Assembly: GCA_902793405.1 (NCBI GenBank)
Contig: CADBDH010000002.1
Coordinates: 62,001 to 126,000, forward strand
From: an uncultured Bacteroidales bacterium
Lineage (GTDB): Bacteria; Bacteroidota; Bacteroidia; Bacteroidales; Muribaculaceae
Length of the DNA stretch: 64,000 bases
Direction: 5' to 3'
The notes under the pieces are model-generated. The model was not told where the DNA came from. It worked only from the letters and a program-made list of their open reading frames with translations, and did no database searches. Numbering within the stretch: the stretch's first letter is position 1; every line of letters begins with the position of its first letter. Positions 17,130 through 26,910 of this stretch are shown in pieces. The position numbers were made by a program, and so were the translations under genes.

Positions 17130-19631
17130 ATGAACAACGATCGAATTTTAGAGATCAACATTGAAAATGAAATGAAGACCAGTTACATCGATTACTCGAT
17201 GTCGGTCATCGTTTCGCGTGCGCTACCCGATGTGCGCGACGGCTTCAAGCCGGTGCACCGCAGGGTAGACGTGCTCGGTAAGTACCACCCCCACGGCGAC
17301 TCGTCGGTTTACTTTGCCATGGTCCGTCTGGCCCAGGAATGGGCAATGCGCTATCCGCTGGTTGACGGACAGGGTAACTTTGGCTCGGTAGACGGTGACA
17401 GCCCCGCTGCTATGCGTTACACCGAGGTGCGTCTCGACAAGATGGGCGAGAGCATGATGGAAGACATGGACAAGGACACCGTTGACTTTGTGCCCAACTT
17501 CGACAACACCCTCGAGGAGCCCTCGGTGCTGCCCACCCGCATCCCCAACCTGCTGGTGAACGGTGCAACGGGTATCGCTGTCGGCATGGCCACCAACATG
17601 GCTCCCCACAACCTGGGTGAGTGCATCGACGGCTGCCTGGCGCTGCTCGAGGATCCCGAGATGGAGGTGAGCGACCTGATGAACTACATCAAGGCTCCCG
17701 ACTTCCCCACGGGTGGTATCATCTACGGCTACCAGGGTGTGAAAGACGCCTTTGAGACAGGACGCGGACGCATCGTCGTGCGTGCCAAGGCCGAGATCGA
17801 GACCGAGCACAACCACGAGCGCATCGTCGTGAACGAGATTCCTTACAACGTCAACAAAAAGGACCTTATCGAGAACATTGCCCGCCTGGTCGAGGAGAAG
17901 AAGATCGAGGGCATTGCCGACATCAACGACGAGAGCGACCGCCACGGTATGCGCATCGTCATCGACATCAAGAAGGACTTCAACCCCAACGTGCTGCTCA
18001 ACAAGCTCTACAAGATGACCGAGCTGCAGTCGTCGTTCAGCGTGAACAACGTGTGTCTGGTCAACGGCCGTCCCATGTTGCTCAACCTGAAGCAGTTGCT
18101 GCACTACTTCCTGGAGCACCGCCACGAGGTGGTTATCCGCCGCACCCAGTTCGACCTCAAGAAGGCCAAGGAGCGCGCCCACATCCTGGAGGGACTCATC
18201 ATTGCCAGCGACAACATCGACGAGGTGATCGCCATCATCAAGAGCAGCGACTCGACCGAGCACGCCATCCAGCGCCTGTGTGAGCGTTTCAACCTCACCG
18301 AGATTCAGGCCCGTGCCATCGTCGAGATGCGTCTGCGTCAGCTCACCGGCTTGGAGCAGGAGAAGCTGCACAACGAGTTGGCCGAGGTGCGCAAGACCAT
18401 CGAGCACCTGCAGGCTATCCTCGACGATCCCGCCGAGTGCCGCAAGGTCATCGAGCAGGAACTGCTCGAAGTCAAGGAGAAATTCGGCGACGAGCGCCGC
18501 ACCCAAATCGTTTATTCCAGCGAGGAGATGAATGCCGAGGACTTCTACAGCGACGATCCCATGATCATCACCATCTCCCACTTTGGTTATATCAAGCGCA
18601 CCCCGCTCAAGGAATACCGTGCACAGGCACGTGGCGGCGTGGGCGCCAAGGGCAGTGACACACGCGATGAGGACTTCATCGAGTATGTTTATGAAGCCAC
18701 CAACCACAACTACATGCTGTTCTTCACGGCCACGGGACGCTGCTTCTGGCTGCGTGTGTTTGAGATTCCCGAGGGCACCAAGAACAGTAAGGGTCGTGCC
18801 ATCCAGAACCTGCTCAACCTGGATGCCGAGAACCGTATCATGGCCTTTGTGCGTGCTACCAAACTCACCGATCCCGAGTACAACCAGTCACATTATATTG
18901 TATTTGCCACCAAGAACGGTATCGTTAAGCGCACGAGCCTGAGTGCCTACTCCCGTCCCCGTGCCAACGGTGTGCGTGCCTTGAACATTGCCGAAGACGA
19001 CCAGCTCGTGGGCGCCATCCTCACCGAGGGCGACAGCGAGGTTATCCTGGCCAACAGCAAGGGCTACGCCATCCGCTTCCCCGAGACGGCTGTCCGCTCC
19101 ATGGGCCGCACCGCCACCGGTGTGAAGGGTATGCGCCTGAGCGAGGACGATGAGGTCATCGGCATGATTTGCATGCGTGCCGGCACCCGCGACGACGTGC
19201 TCGTTGTTTCGGAGCAGGGTATGGGCAAGCGCAGTGCCCTCGAGGACTACCGCGTGACCAACCGTGGCGGCAAGGGTGTTAAAACAATTAACATTACCGC
19301 CAAAACTGGCAAGCTAATTGCAATCAAGAATGTGAACGACGATAACGACCTTGTCATCATCAACAAGAGCGGTATCGCCATCAGGCTCAAGGTGAGCTCG
19401 CTCAGGGTAGTGGGACGCGCGACACAAGGCGTGAGACTCATCAACCTGGAAAAGAAGAACGACGAGATAGCAAGCGTTTGCAAGGTCGACACCGAGCCCG
19501 AGACTACCGACGAAGAGAGCGTTCGCGACGCCTTCAGTCAAGAAAATGGTGAGATCAGGAATGTCGAGGAAGTCCAGGACAACCAGGACATTCAGCAAGA
19601 TGAAAACGAACAACAAAACGATAACGAATAA
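17130..19631 (+). CDS. gyrA: DNA gyrase subunit A with an internal ~23-residue deletion
   Basis: The 833-residue breakage-reunion subunit of DNA gyrase. The winged-helix start ([21 protein letters not shown]), catalytic Tyr97 in [10 protein letters not shown], a GyrA-box-like [10 protein letters not shown] and six blade-like C-terminal repeats are all present. Odd point: after KPVHRRV (His43-Val46) the protein continues directly with [12 protein letters not shown]. In E. coli GyrA about 23 residues (Leu49-Gly71) lie between these motifs, covering part of helix 3 and the start of the recognition helix. The reading frame is intact. The junction is at 17267/17268. Position 83 equivalent is Ser58 and position 87 equivalent is Phe62, as in Bacteroides. 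Function may be impaired if the deletion is real. Confidence 0.95.
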   Translation: MNNDRILEINIENEMKTSYIDYSMSVIVSRALPDVRDGFKPVHRRVDVLGKYHPHGDSSVYFAMVRLAQEWAMRYPLVDGQGNFGSVDGDSPAAMRYTEVRLDKMGESMMEDMDKDTVDFVPNFDNTLEEPSVLPTRIPNLLVNGATGIAVGMATNMAPHNLGECIDGCLALLEDPEMEVSDLMNYIKAPDFPTGGIIYGYQGVKDAFETGRGRIVVRAKAEIETEHNHERIVVNEIPYNVNKKDLIENIARLVEEKKIEGIADINDESDRHGMRIVIDIKKDFNPNVLLNKLYKMTELQSSFSVNNVCLVNGRPMLLNLKQLLHYFLEHRHEVVIRRTQFDLKKAKERAHILEGLIIASDNIDEVIAIIKSSDSTEHAIQRLCERFNLTEIQARAIVEMRLRQLTGLEQEKLHNELAEVRKTIEHLQAILDDPAECRKVIEQELLEVKEKFGDERRTQIVYSSEEMNAEDFYSDDPMIITISHFGYIKRTPLKEYRAQARGGVGAKGSDTRDEDFIEYVYEATNHNYMLFFTATGRCFWLRVFEIPEGTKNSKGRAIQNLLNLDAENRIMAFVRATKLTDPEYNQSHYIVFATKNGIVKRTSLSAYSRPRANGVRALNIAEDDQLVGAILTEGDSEVILANSKGYAIRFPETAVRSMGRTATGVKGMRLSEDDEVIGMICMRAGTRDDVLVVSEQGMGKRSALEDYRVTNRGGKGVKTINITAKTGKLIAIKNVNDDNDLVIINKSGIAIRLKVSSLRVVGRATQGVRLINLEKKNDEIASVCKVDTEPETTDEESVRDAFSQENGEIRNVEEVQDNQDIQQDENEQQNDNE

Positions 19632-19662
19632 ACATTATAAACTGATTTAATTGTTAAGAAAA

Positions 19663-20796
19663 ATGAAAAAGATGATTCTTTTCGCCGCAGCCGCCATCAT
19701 GGCGTTCGGCGCATCGGCTCAGATGAGCCTTGTGAAAGACCTCGCCAAGAAGGCCGCTTCGGGCAACCCTCAGGCACTCATGGAGGTGCTTCAGGCCATT
19801 GAACCCGCCTTTGAGAACCCTGAGACTGCCAAAGACGTGCTCACTTACTACACCTATGGTAAGGCTGCCTTTGGTCTGTACGACGAGATGTACAAGATGA
19901 AACTCATGCAACAGCCCGTTGATGACGATATGATGAACGAGTTGTTGTCCAGCGCTTACGAATGCTACATGGAGGCCCTCCCCATGGACAGCGTGCCTGA
20001 GCTCGACAAGAATGGCGCTCCCAAGCTCAACAAGGACGGTAGCAAGAAGATCAAGACCAAGTATAGCAAGGAGATTATCGGCGCGCTCACCTCGCACATG
20101 GGTGACATTGCCAATGCCGGCAATGTTTATCTGCAGGCCAGCAACTGGGAGAAGGCTGCCGCCTCTTTCGGTAACTATGCCAATATCGCATCGTCGGCCT
20201 TCGCTATCGCCAACGGCGTTGCCGCTCCCGACAGCACTTTGAGCCAGGTGCGTTTCTTCGAGGGTTATTCGCTGTATCAGATCCAGAAGTTTGCCGAGGC
20301 TTATGATGCTTTCACCAAGGCCCGCAAGCTGGGTTACACCGACAACAACATCGTCGATTTCCAGACCTCGTCGCTGGCCAACATGGTACAGGGCATGCTC
20401 GACAAGAATGAGTATGACAAGGCCTTTAACTTCATCGACAATGCCTTGAAGGGTGATCCCAACAACGGTACCCTGCACGACATCAAGGGCTTTACTGTTG
20501 AGTTGAAGGATGGTGTTGACGCCGCGTTGCCCTTCTATCGCAAGGCCACCGAGGTTGATCCTACCTATGCAAACGCTTTCTTTGATGTTGGCCGCTGCCT
20601 CTACCTGCAGGCTCAGAAGATTATCGACGATAATCCCAGCGCCACCAACAAGGAGCTCGTTCCCAAGATCAAGCCCATCTATGACGAGGCAATCCCCTTC
20701 CTGGAGAAGGCTTCCCAGCTCAATCCCGATGACAGCAAGGCTAAGAACGTCTTGGATGACATCCTCTACAAGTTTGAGGTTATGGGCGTGAAGTAA
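19663..20796 (+). CDS. Secreted tetratricopeptide-repeat protein
   Basis: A 377-residue protein with a Sec signal peptide (MILFAAAAIMAFGASAQ). The ATG at 19663 is preferred over an in-frame TTG 12 bp earlier. The rest is helical with TPR-like units, for example VRFFEGYSLYQIQKFAEAYDAFTKARKLGY and IPFLEKASQLNPDDSKAKNVL. It follows gyrA by 31 bp without an evident terminator, so it may be co-transcribed. It is paralogous to the next gene: both share a DKxGxPxxxKx(T/S)KRxKxRTKxSK-like segment and the C-terminal P(Y/F)LEK...NP repeat. Probably a periplasmic scaffold; function unknown. Confidence 0.82.
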   Translation: MKKMILFAAAAIMAFGASAQMSLVKDLAKKAASGNPQALMEVLQAIEPAFENPETAKDVLTYYTYGKAAFGLYDEMYKMKLMQQPVDDDMMNELLSSAYECYMEALPMDSVPELDKNGAPKLNKDGSKKIKTKYSKEIIGALTSHMGDIANAGNVYLQASNWEKAAASFGNYANIASSAFAIANGVAAPDSTLSQVRFFEGYSLYQIQKFAEAYDAFTKARKLGYTDNNIVDFQTSSLANMVQGMLDKNEYDKAFNFIDNALKGDPNNGTLHDIKGFTVELKDGVDAALPFYRKATEVDPTYANAFFDVGRCLYLQAQKIIDDNPSATNKELVPKIKPIYDEAIPFLEKASQLNPDDSKAKNVLDDILYKFEVMGVK

Positions 20797-20821
20797 TCAG
20801 GTTAATTCATTAAGTACTAAC

Positions 20822-20860
20822 GCGGGCGGCGAGGAATCGGTTCCTTCACCGCCCGCTCTT
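20822..20860 (+). terminator. Terminator after the first TPR gene
   Basis: GCGGGCGG (20822-20829) pairs with CCGCCCGC (20849-20856), with an inner GAGGAA/TTCCTT helix, followed by TCTTTTGG. Confidence 0.85.
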
Positions 20861-20869
20861 TTGGCAGCA

Positions 20870-20901
20870 GTTGCACGGTTAAGGAAAAATGACTAATTTT
20901 G
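20870..20901 (+). promoter_or_regulatory. Promoter for the second TPR gene
   Basis: GTTG at 20870-20873, then 20 bp, then TAATTTTG at 20894-20901: a good Bacteroidetes -33/-7 pair, leaving a leader of about 30 nt before the GTG start. Confidence 0.75.
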
Positions 20902-20934
20902 CCGCGGTTTTTAAATAATAGGTAAAATTTCGTT

Positions 20935-22179
20935 GTGAATAAGTTAACTATCACATTATTGATAATAGCTGTGCTGCTGCCGTTCACTGCAGTGGCCCAA
21001 CATCAGCTGGTCGGTCAAGCCAAGAAGGATATCACGGGCTTGACGATGACGGTAGACAGCTATAATAAGGCGTTTAACCGCCTCAAGCCAGCCCTCACCA
21101 ATGACGAGACCCGCAACCAGGCCGAGACGTGGGCTATTGCCAGCCGAATCAAGTATGAACTGTTTGACAAGTACATGGACAACCGCCGCGTGGGCAAGAA
21201 GATTGATATCCAGGCGATGGGCCACTCGCTCATTGATGCCTATGACTACAGCCTTATCGCGCTCAAGCTCGACACCATCCACATTCTGGACAAGAAGGGT
21301 GATCCCGTTATCGACAAGAAGACCAAGCGCCCCAAGGCAAGAACCAAGTTCAGCAAGGACGTCGTGAACCGCATGGTGGAACACCACGATGACTATCGCC
21401 TGACGGGCAGTGAACTCTACAATATCAAGGACTGGGATGGCGCCTACGAGGCATGGGACATCTATTGTCAGATGGCAAGCCGCAGCGACGACCGCCGCTG
21501 GATCAAACCCGACAGCCTCGTGGCCGAGGTGCGCTACTACCAGGGCATCGCTGCCTGGCAAAAGACCGATACCATCGATGCCGTGCGCCTGTTCAGCGTG
21601 GCACGCCACTCGGGCTATAACCACAAGGAGGCCTACGACTACGCCTTGGTGTGCCTGAATGATCTGGGCAACGAGGCCGAGGTGGTGAAACTGGCATGGG
21701 ACGCCTTCCTTAAATTCGGTACCAGCGACCCGCAATACATCCGCATCTTGATCAACGACTATATTACCCGTGAGGACTATTCGGGCGCCAACGACCTGAT
21801 TGACGAGGCCATGGAGATTAATCCCGATGACGACGAATTGCTGAATCTCAAGGGACTGGTCATCGAAAGCAAGGAGAACATTTATGACGCATTTCCCTAT
21901 TACCAGCGTTGCATAGAGCTTAACGACAGTAATGCCGGTGGACTGTTCAACGTGGGCCGCTATTTCTACAACAAGGCGATGGAAACGCGCATGAACAGCA
22001 ACCTGCATGGTAAGAAGTTGGCCGATCTGGTTAACCCCATGTACCGTGAGGCTTTGCCCTATCTGGAGAAGTCCTACGCCATCAATCCCAGGAATCAGGA
22101 CTTGGTCAATGCCTTGCGCGACATCTACTACAAGCTGGGAGAAGCCGATAAACTGCAGGCCATCGAAGCCGCGCAATAA
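20935..22179 (+). CDS. Secreted tetratricopeptide-repeat protein (paralog of the gene at 19663)
   Basis: A 414-residue protein that starts at GTG 20935; no closer ATG gives a signal peptide. The signal peptide is LTITLLIIAVLLPFTAVAQ. Helical repeats follow, including EVRYYQGIAAWQKTDTIDAVRLFSVARHSGY and LPYLEKSYAINPRNQDLVNAL, which line up with units in the upstream paralog. It has its own promoter and terminator. A tandem duplication with divergence is likely; the role is unknown, with TPR scaffolding in the periplasm the best guess. Confidence 0.8.
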   Translation: MNKLTITLLIIAVLLPFTAVAQHQLVGQAKKDITGLTMTVDSYNKAFNRLKPALTNDETRNQAETWAIASRIKYELFDKYMDNRRVGKKIDIQAMGHSLIDAYDYSLIALKLDTIHILDKKGDPVIDKKTKRPKARTKFSKDVVNRMVEHHDDYRLTGSELYNIKDWDGAYEAWDIYCQMASRSDDRRWIKPDSLVAEVRYYQGIAAWQKTDTIDAVRLFSVARHSGYNHKEAYDYALVCLNDLGNEAEVVKLAWDAFLKFGTSDPQYIRILINDYITREDYSGANDLIDEAMEINPDDDELLNLKGLVIESKENIYDAFPYYQRCIELNDSNAGGLFNVGRYFYNKAMETRMNSNLHGKKLADLVNPMYREALPYLEKSYAINPRNQDLVNALRDIYYKLGEADKLQAIEAAQ

Positions 22180-22201
22180 AGGATAATGCAATATATAAAA
22201 T

Positions 22202-22238
22202 GAGGTCGTGACGAGAATTCTCGCCACGACCTCGTTTT
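22202..22238 (+). terminator. Terminator after the second TPR gene
   Basis: Long near-perfect stem GAGGTCGTG...CACGACCTC with an inner CGAGAATTCTCG palindrome, followed by GTTTTTC. Confidence 0.88.
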
Positions 22239-22254
22239 TCTAAACCCTAAACTT

Positions 22255-22280
22255 CAGTTCCTGACCATGATCAGGAACTG
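22255..22280 (-). terminator. Hairpin downstream of lpxA
   Basis: Perfect 10-bp inverted repeat CAGTTCCTGA / TCAGGAACTG with a 6-nt loop, just past the lpxA stop on the minus strand. There is only a weak T-tract beyond it. Confidence 0.6.
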
Positions 22281-22289
22281 AATAAACCG

Positions 22290-23063
22290 TTACGGCTTGC
22301 GTACGATGCCGCGCTTGCTGGCGCGCACAAAGTCGATGATGATGTCGCGCTCGGGTGAGGCGGGCAACTTGGCGGCCTCCTCGAGTGACTGGGTGACGTT
22401 CAGGCCCGAATCATAGATGGTGCGGTAAACGTCGGCAATGGCGTCAATCTGCTCGCTGCTGTAGCCACGGCGGTGCAGGCCCACCTTGTTGACACCCTCA
22501 TAGGCGATGGGGTAGCGGGCGGCCATGCAATAGGGAGGAATGTCCTTGTTGACCAGCGCGCCGCCTTGAATCATCACATGACAGCCGATGTGGGTGAACT
22601 GGTGCACGAGTGCGCCGCCACCGATGATGGCATAGTCGGCCACCTCGACCTCGCCGGCAAGTTGTGCCGAGTTGGACATGATGACGTGGTTGCCCACAAT
22701 GCAGTCGTGTGCCACATGGCAGTAAGCCATAATCAGGCAGTTGTTGCCCACAACGGTCTTGCCGCGTGATGCGGTGCCACGGTGGATGGTGACAAACTCA
22801 CGGATGACGGTGTTGTCGCCAACGATGGCAACGGTATCCTCGCCCTGGAACTTGAGGTCTTGAGGAATGTCGCAAACAACGGCGTTGGAGTGGATGTGGC
22901 AGTTCTTGCCGATGCGCGCACCACTGCGCACGACGGCTCCGCTGTCGATGATGGTGCCGTCACCAATCTCTACATTGGCATCGATGGTCACAAAAGGACC
23001 GATTTTCACGTTTTCCCCGATTTTTGCGTCAGGGTGGACGACGGCAAACTGATGGATATCCAT
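22290..23063 (-). CDS. lpxA: Acyl-ACP--UDP-N-acetylglucosamine O-acyltransferase
   Basis: A 257-residue left-handed beta-helix enzyme for the first step of lipid A synthesis, transferring a 3-hydroxyacyl chain from ACP to UDP-GlcNAc. Hexapeptide repeats run from residue 1 (IHQFAVVHPDAKIGENVKIG) to about 190. The catalytic-histidine region AYCHVAHDCIVGNHV and the motif GGGALVHQFTHIG are present, followed by a helical C-terminus. It lies last in a lpxD, lpxC-fabZ, lpxA series on the minus strand, 64 bp after lpxC-fabZ. Cytosolic. Confidence 0.96.
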   Translation of the reverse strand: MDIHQFAVVHPDAKIGENVKIGPFVTIDANVEIGDGTIIDSGAVVRSGARIGKNCHIHSNAVVCDIPQDLKFQGEDTVAIVGDNTVIREFVTIHRGTASRGKTVVGNNCLIMAYCHVAHDCIVGNHVIMSNSAQLAGEVEVADYAIIGGGALVHQFTHIGCHVMIQGGALVNKDIPPYCMAARYPIAYEGVNKVGLHRRGYSSEQIDAIADVYRTIYDSGLNVTQSLEEAAKLPASPERDIIIDFVRASKRGIVRKP

Positions 23064-23127
23064 ATTCTGTTTCTTGTATCTGTTATTGATATTGATTTCT
23101 TAAAGCCTAACACCTAATGCCTAAAAC

Positions 23128-24522
23128 CTATTCCGGATTCTTGACGATTTGGGCCATGAACTCGGCTTCGGTGACAATCTTCTCGCCCACAAAGGCATAT
23201 CCCTTCATGATGGCGGTGCCGCGGCGGATGGGTGTCATTAGCGACAGGTGGAAGATGAGTGTGTCGCCAGGAACCACCTTGTGGCGGAACTTGACGTTGT
23301 CAATCTTGAGGAAGTAGGTTGAATAGTTCTCGGGGTCGTCAACACCGCTCAGCACCAGGATGCCGCCCACTTGGGCCATCGCCTCGACTTGCAGCACACC
23401 GGGCATGATGGGCTCGTCGGGGAAGTGCCCCTGGAAGAAAGGCTCGTTGGCGGTAACGTTCTTGATGCCCACCACATGCTTCTTGCCCTTCTCGATGATT
23501 TTGTCAACGAGGAGCATGGGATAGCGATGGGGCAACATGGCACGAATCTGGTTGATGTCGTAGAGCGGTTCCTTGTTGGGGTCATAGATGGGCGCTTGCA
23601 CATTCTGGTAGCGCAACTCTTGACGTATCTTCTTGGACAGCTGGGTGTTGATGGTGTGGCCCGGACGGGTGGCTACAATGCGGCCCTTCAACGGACGGCC
23701 AATCAATGCCAGGTCACCCATCACGTCGAGCAGCTTGTGGCGCGCAGGCTCGTTCTTGAATGCCAGGGGCTTGTTGTTCAGGTAGCCCAGTTCGGTGGCG
23801 GGCTTGCGGGGCACCTTCATCACGTCGGCCATGTGGTCCAGTTCTTCCTGCTTCATGGGCGAGTCATAGATGACGATGGCGTTGTCCAGGTCACCGCCCT
23901 TGATGAGGTTGAGGTGGATGAGGGGCAACACCTCGCGCACAAATACAAACGTGCGGCTGGCGGCAATCTCCTGCTTGAACTGGCGAATGTCGGTCAGCGA
24001 GGCGAACTGGTTGCCCAGCACGGGAGAGTCAAACTCGATCATGCAGTCGATCGACAAATCGTCGTCGGGCAGCACGATGAGTGATGAACCCGTCTCTTTG
24101 TCAACGACCTTGATGCGCTGTTTCACTACATAGAACTCCTTCTCGGCTTCCTGCTCGACGATGCCGGCCTTCTCGATTTCCTCGCACCAGATGATGGCGC
24201 TACCGTCCAGAATGGGCACCTCGCCGCAGTTGACCTCAATCAGGCAGTTGTCGATGCCGGCGGCATACAGGGCGGCCATGGCATGCTCGATGGTGCTCAT
24301 GCGGGCATCCTTATTGCTCTTGCTGGCAATCACGGTGCCGCGAGTGGTTTCGATGACGTGCTCGGCCAGGGCCTGGATGGTGGGCTGGCCTTCAAGGTCC
24401 ATGCGCTTGAACACATAGCCGGTGTTCACCTCGGCGGGCTTGAAGGTTGCGGTCGACAGTTGTCCCGTGTGCAGGCCTTTGCCGGTGACGGTAAAGGAAT
24501 TCTTTAATGTCTTCTGTTTCAT
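23128..24522 (-). CDS. lpxC-fabZ: Bifunctional UDP-3-O-acyl-GlcNAc deacetylase / 3-hydroxyacyl-ACP dehydratase
   Basis: A 464-residue fusion typical of Bacteroidetes. Residues 1 to about 305 form LpxC, the zinc deacetylase of the committed lipid A step, with STIEHAMAAL and HKLLDVMGDLALIG supplying zinc ligands and RPGHTINTQ the catalytic histidine. Residues about 320-464 form FabZ, with LPHRYPMLLVDK (catalytic His) and GHFPDEPIMPGVLQVEAMAQ (catalytic Glu). The fusion links lipid A deacetylation to supply of unsaturated acyl-ACP. It sits 27 bp after lpxD and 64 bp before lpxA. Confidence 0.96.
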   Translation of the reverse strand: MKQKTLKNSFTVTGKGLHTGQLSTATFKPAEVNTGYVFKRMDLEGQPTIQALAEHVIETTRGTVIASKSNKDARMSTIEHAMAALYAAGIDNCLIEVNCGEVPILDGSAIIWCEEIEKAGIVEQEAEKEFYVVKQRIKVVDKETGSSLIVLPDDDLSIDCMIEFDSPVLGNQFASLTDIRQFKQEIAASRTFVFVREVLPLIHLNLIKGGDLDNAIVIYDSPMKQEELDHMADVMKVPRKPATELGYLNNKPLAFKNEPARHKLLDVMGDLALIGRPLKGRIVATRPGHTINTQLSKKIRQELRYQNVQAPIYDPNKEPLYDINQIRAMLPHRYPMLLVDKIIEKGKKHVVGIKNVTANEPFFQGHFPDEPIMPGVLQVEAMAQVGGILVLSGVDDPENYSTYFLKIDNVKFRHKVVPGDTLIFHLSLMTPIRRGTAIMKGYAFVGEKIVTEAEFMAQIVKNPE

Positions 24523-24549
24523 GATTTCAGTGTGAAGTCAGCCTAAGGC

Positions 24550-25572
24550 TTAATTGTTGATTTTCTTCTTCAACTCCTTGATGTCGCTATACATCTCGCC
24601 CAGACGTTTCAGATAAACGGTCTGGCGGGCAAATTCCATGGCCGGCTGTACGGGAGCGCCCAGCCACTTGCCATTGCTGCCAATGCTGTTGTCGACACCC
24701 GTTTGTGCGCCGATGCCGTTCTTGTCGCCCACGGTGATGTGGCCGGCAAAGCCTACCTGGCCGCCCACCATGTTGTATTTACCGATCTTGGTCGAACCGG
24801 CGACACCCACTTGGGCAGCCATGACGGTGCACTGGCCCACCTCAACGTTATGGGCAATCTGGATGAGGTTGTCGAGCTTGGCGCCCTGCTTGACCACGGT
24901 AGCGCCCATGGTGGCACGGTCGATGGTCGTGTTGGCTCCAATCTCGACATCGTCCTCGAGAATGACGATGCCCACCTGGGAAATCTTCTCATAGGTGCCG
25001 TCCTCCTTGGGAGCGAAGCCGAAGCCGTCGCCACCGATAACAGCACCGCCCTGCACAATGCAGCGGTTGCCGATGCGGCAGCCATGGTAGATCTTCACGC
25101 CGGGATACAGGATGACATCGTCACCCAGGGTAACACCGTCACCCACATACACCTGGGGATAAATCTTGACGTTCTTGCCGATGGTCACGCCATCGCCGAT
25201 GTAGGCAAACGCGCCGACGTACACATCGTCGGGCAGCTGGGTGCCCTGACCCACGTGGATGGGCTGTTCGATGCCGCGCTTCTCGGGGCGCTGGCTGTTC
25301 ACAAAGTTGAGCAGATCGGCGAGCGTCTTGTAGGGGTCATCGACACGAATCAGGGTGGCTTTCACCTCATGCTCGGGCTCGAAGTCCTTGCGGACAAGAA
25401 TTGCCGAGGCCTCGGTCGTGTACACGTAATGAGTGTATTTGGGATTGGCCAGAAACGTCAGGCAGCCTGCGGTGGCCTCTTCGATTTTAGCATAGTTGTT
25501 AATCACGGTCGATGCGTCGCCGTCGACTGTGCCGTTAACCATTGCTGCAAGTTGTTGTGCAGTAATTTCCAT
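24550..25572 (-). CDS. lpxD: UDP-3-O-acylglucosamine N-acyltransferase
   Basis: A 340-residue enzyme that adds the N-linked 3-hydroxyacyl chain in lipid A synthesis. The N-terminal uridine-binding domain (about 1-100; [18 protein letters not shown]) is followed by a long hexapeptide-repeat helix with the catalytic-histidine region [12 protein letters not shown] and the motif [13 protein letters not shown], and by a C-terminal helix ([15 protein letters not shown]). First gene of the lpx operon, read from the promoter at 25618-25648. Confidence 0.96.
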   Translation of the reverse strand: MEITAQQLAAMVNGTVDGDASTVINNYAKIEEATAGCLTFLANPKYTHYVYTTEASAILVRKDFEPEHEVKATLIRVDDPYKTLADLLNFVNSQRPEKRGIEQPIHVGQGTQLPDDVYVGAFAYIGDGVTIGKNVKIYPQVYVGDGVTLGDDVILYPGVKIYHGCRIGNRCIVQGGAVIGGDGFGFAPKEDGTYEKISQVGIVILEDDVEIGANTTIDRATMGATVVKQGAKLDNLIQIAHNVEVGQCTVMAAQVGVAGSTKIGKYNMVGGQVGFAGHITVGDKNGIGAQTGVDNSIGSNGKWLGAPVQPAMEFARQTVYLKRLGEMYSDIKELKKKINN

Positions 25573-25617
25573 GATGTGTAGTTATATTGACTAGTCAGTA
25601 GTTTTCAAAAACGGCTG

Positions 25618-25648
25618 CAAAGTTACGAATAAACGGGCGCAGAACAAA
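25618..25648 (-). promoter_or_regulatory. Promoter for the lpxD-lpxC/fabZ-lpxA operon
   Basis: Minus strand: TTTG (25645-25648), 19-bp spacer, TAACTTTG (25618-25625). The latter matches TAnnTTTG and lies about 46 bp before the lpxD ATG. The rest of the gap to 25795 holds GCCC/GGGC short repeats (25768-25790) that may end the thioredoxin operon. Confidence 0.78.
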
Positions 25649-25794
25649 ACAAATTTCTTGGTTTTTTATGCCGATCGCCCTTTGCAGTGGTTTTGCCGAA
25701 GAAACTCAATATCACAACTTTAGATTGTTCTCGTCGAGTTGCGATGTGTTAAAAAAGACAACAATGTGCCCTTTTGGGCCCTTTTGGGGCTTTT

Positions 25795-26259
25795 TTACTT
25801 TGCGCTGCGGGTGAGCAGTTCGGCTATTTTTGCCTCGATAACGGCAGGCTTTTCCACCCCGACGATGGTCTGGTATTCGCCCTCGGGGGTGATGAACATC
25901 AGCATCGGGATGGCCTCGATGTGGAACTCCTGGGCCAGTTCGGGTTTCTGGTCAATGTCGATGCGCTCAAAGATGACATCGCCCTTGTGATGCTGCTCGA
26001 TTTCGTCGAGGATGGGCGCCAACTCCTTGCAGGGGCCGCACCAGGTGGCGTAAAAGTCAACTACCATGGGCTTTGCCGACATGATGGTGCTTTGCTTCAT
26101 CCATCCGTCGTCCTGTCCTGCTTCACTTGCGGCCTCGGCAGTTGCCTCGTCTTGGGTCATCTCGTTGGTGACGGTCTCCTCGGCCTGATTCTGTTCGGCC
26201 CTGTTGTTGCAGGATGCGACCATCATCACGATTGCCACGATGAATAAAAACTTCTTCAT
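25795..26259 (-). CDS. Thioredoxin-family lipoprotein
   Basis: A 154-residue protein with a lipoprotein signal (VAIVMMVASC, cysteine near 17), a linker rich in Glu/Ala (about 20-48), then a thioredoxin fold with active site ATWCGPCKEL and cis-proline region EAIPMLMF. It is predicted to be membrane-anchored in the periplasm and to reduce or oxidise disulfides there. Last gene of a three-gene operon after the Sua5-type gene (27 bp gap). Confidence 0.9.
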   Translation of the reverse strand: MKKFLFIVAIVMMVASCNNRAEQNQAEETVTNEMTQDEATAEAASEAGQDDGWMKQSTIMSAKPMVVDFYATWCGPCKELAPILDEIEQHHKGDVIFERIDIDQKPELAQEFHIEAIPMLMFITPEGEYQTIVGVEKPAVIEAKIAELLTRSAK

Positions 26260-26286
26260 TTTATGATTTGATTATCTGAATGTCTG

Positions 26287-26892
26287 TTAACTGATGAGTT
26301 TACCCTTGCCCAGACGGGTGATTTCGGGCTCACTGCCTGTGCAGTCCACAATGGTCGAGGGCAGCAGCTGTCCGCGGCCCGAGTCGATGACGATGTCCAC
26401 TTGAGACGCGAAGGCCTCGGCCATCAGGCCGGGTTCGCAGCGGTAATCCTCGTCGTCGCCGGGGACCGAGGTCGTCAGGATGGGACCTCCCAGTGTGCGC
26501 ACGATGGCCAGCGCGATTTTGTTGTCGGGAATGCGGATGCCCACGGTGCGGCGGCCCTTGAAGGCCTTGGGCAACTTGGACAGGGCAGGGAGGATGAAGG
26601 TGAACGGGCCAGGCAGGTTAGACTTCATCAGCCTGAACTGCGTGTTGTCAAACTTGGCGTATTGTGCCACCTGAGAGATGTCGTCGCAGATGATGGACAA
26701 GTTGGTCTTGGCCGACTTCATCTCCTTGATGGAGCAGATGCGCTCAATGGCCTGGTTGTTGAGTGCGTCACAACCCAGCGCATACACCGTGTCGGTCGGG
26801 TAGATGATGAGTCCTCCGTCCTTGAGGGTCTTGACCACTTGGTCGATGTGGCGTTGGTTGACGTTTTTCTCTAAAATCTCGAGTAGTTCCAT
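26287..26892 (-). CDS. L-threonylcarbamoyladenylate synthase (Sua5/YciO/YrdC family)
   Basis: A 201-residue YrdC-fold protein. YPTDTVYALGCDALN and ICSIKEMKSAKTNLSIICDD carry the nucleotide- and threonine-binding motifs, and TVGIRIPDNKIALAIV with TTSVPGDDED completes the fold. It should make threonylcarbamoyl-AMP from Thr, bicarbonate and ATP for t6A37 modification of ANN-decoding tRNAs. It has no C-terminal Sua5 domain, so it is TsaC-like, or possibly of the YciO subgroup whose role is less clear. It sits between a B3/4-domain gene and the thioredoxin gene. Confidence 0.88.
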   Translation of the reverse strand: MELLEILEKNVNQRHIDQVVKTLKDGGLIIYPTDTVYALGCDALNNQAIERICSIKEMKSAKTNLSIICDDISQVAQYAKFDNTQFRLMKSNLPGPFTFILPALSKLPKAFKGRRTVGIRIPDNKIALAIVRTLGGPILTTSVPGDDEDYRCEPGLMAEAFASQVDIVIDSGRGQLLPSTIVDCTGSEPEITRLGKGKLIS

Positions 26893-26910
26893 ATGTTGTG
26901 ATTCTATTGT

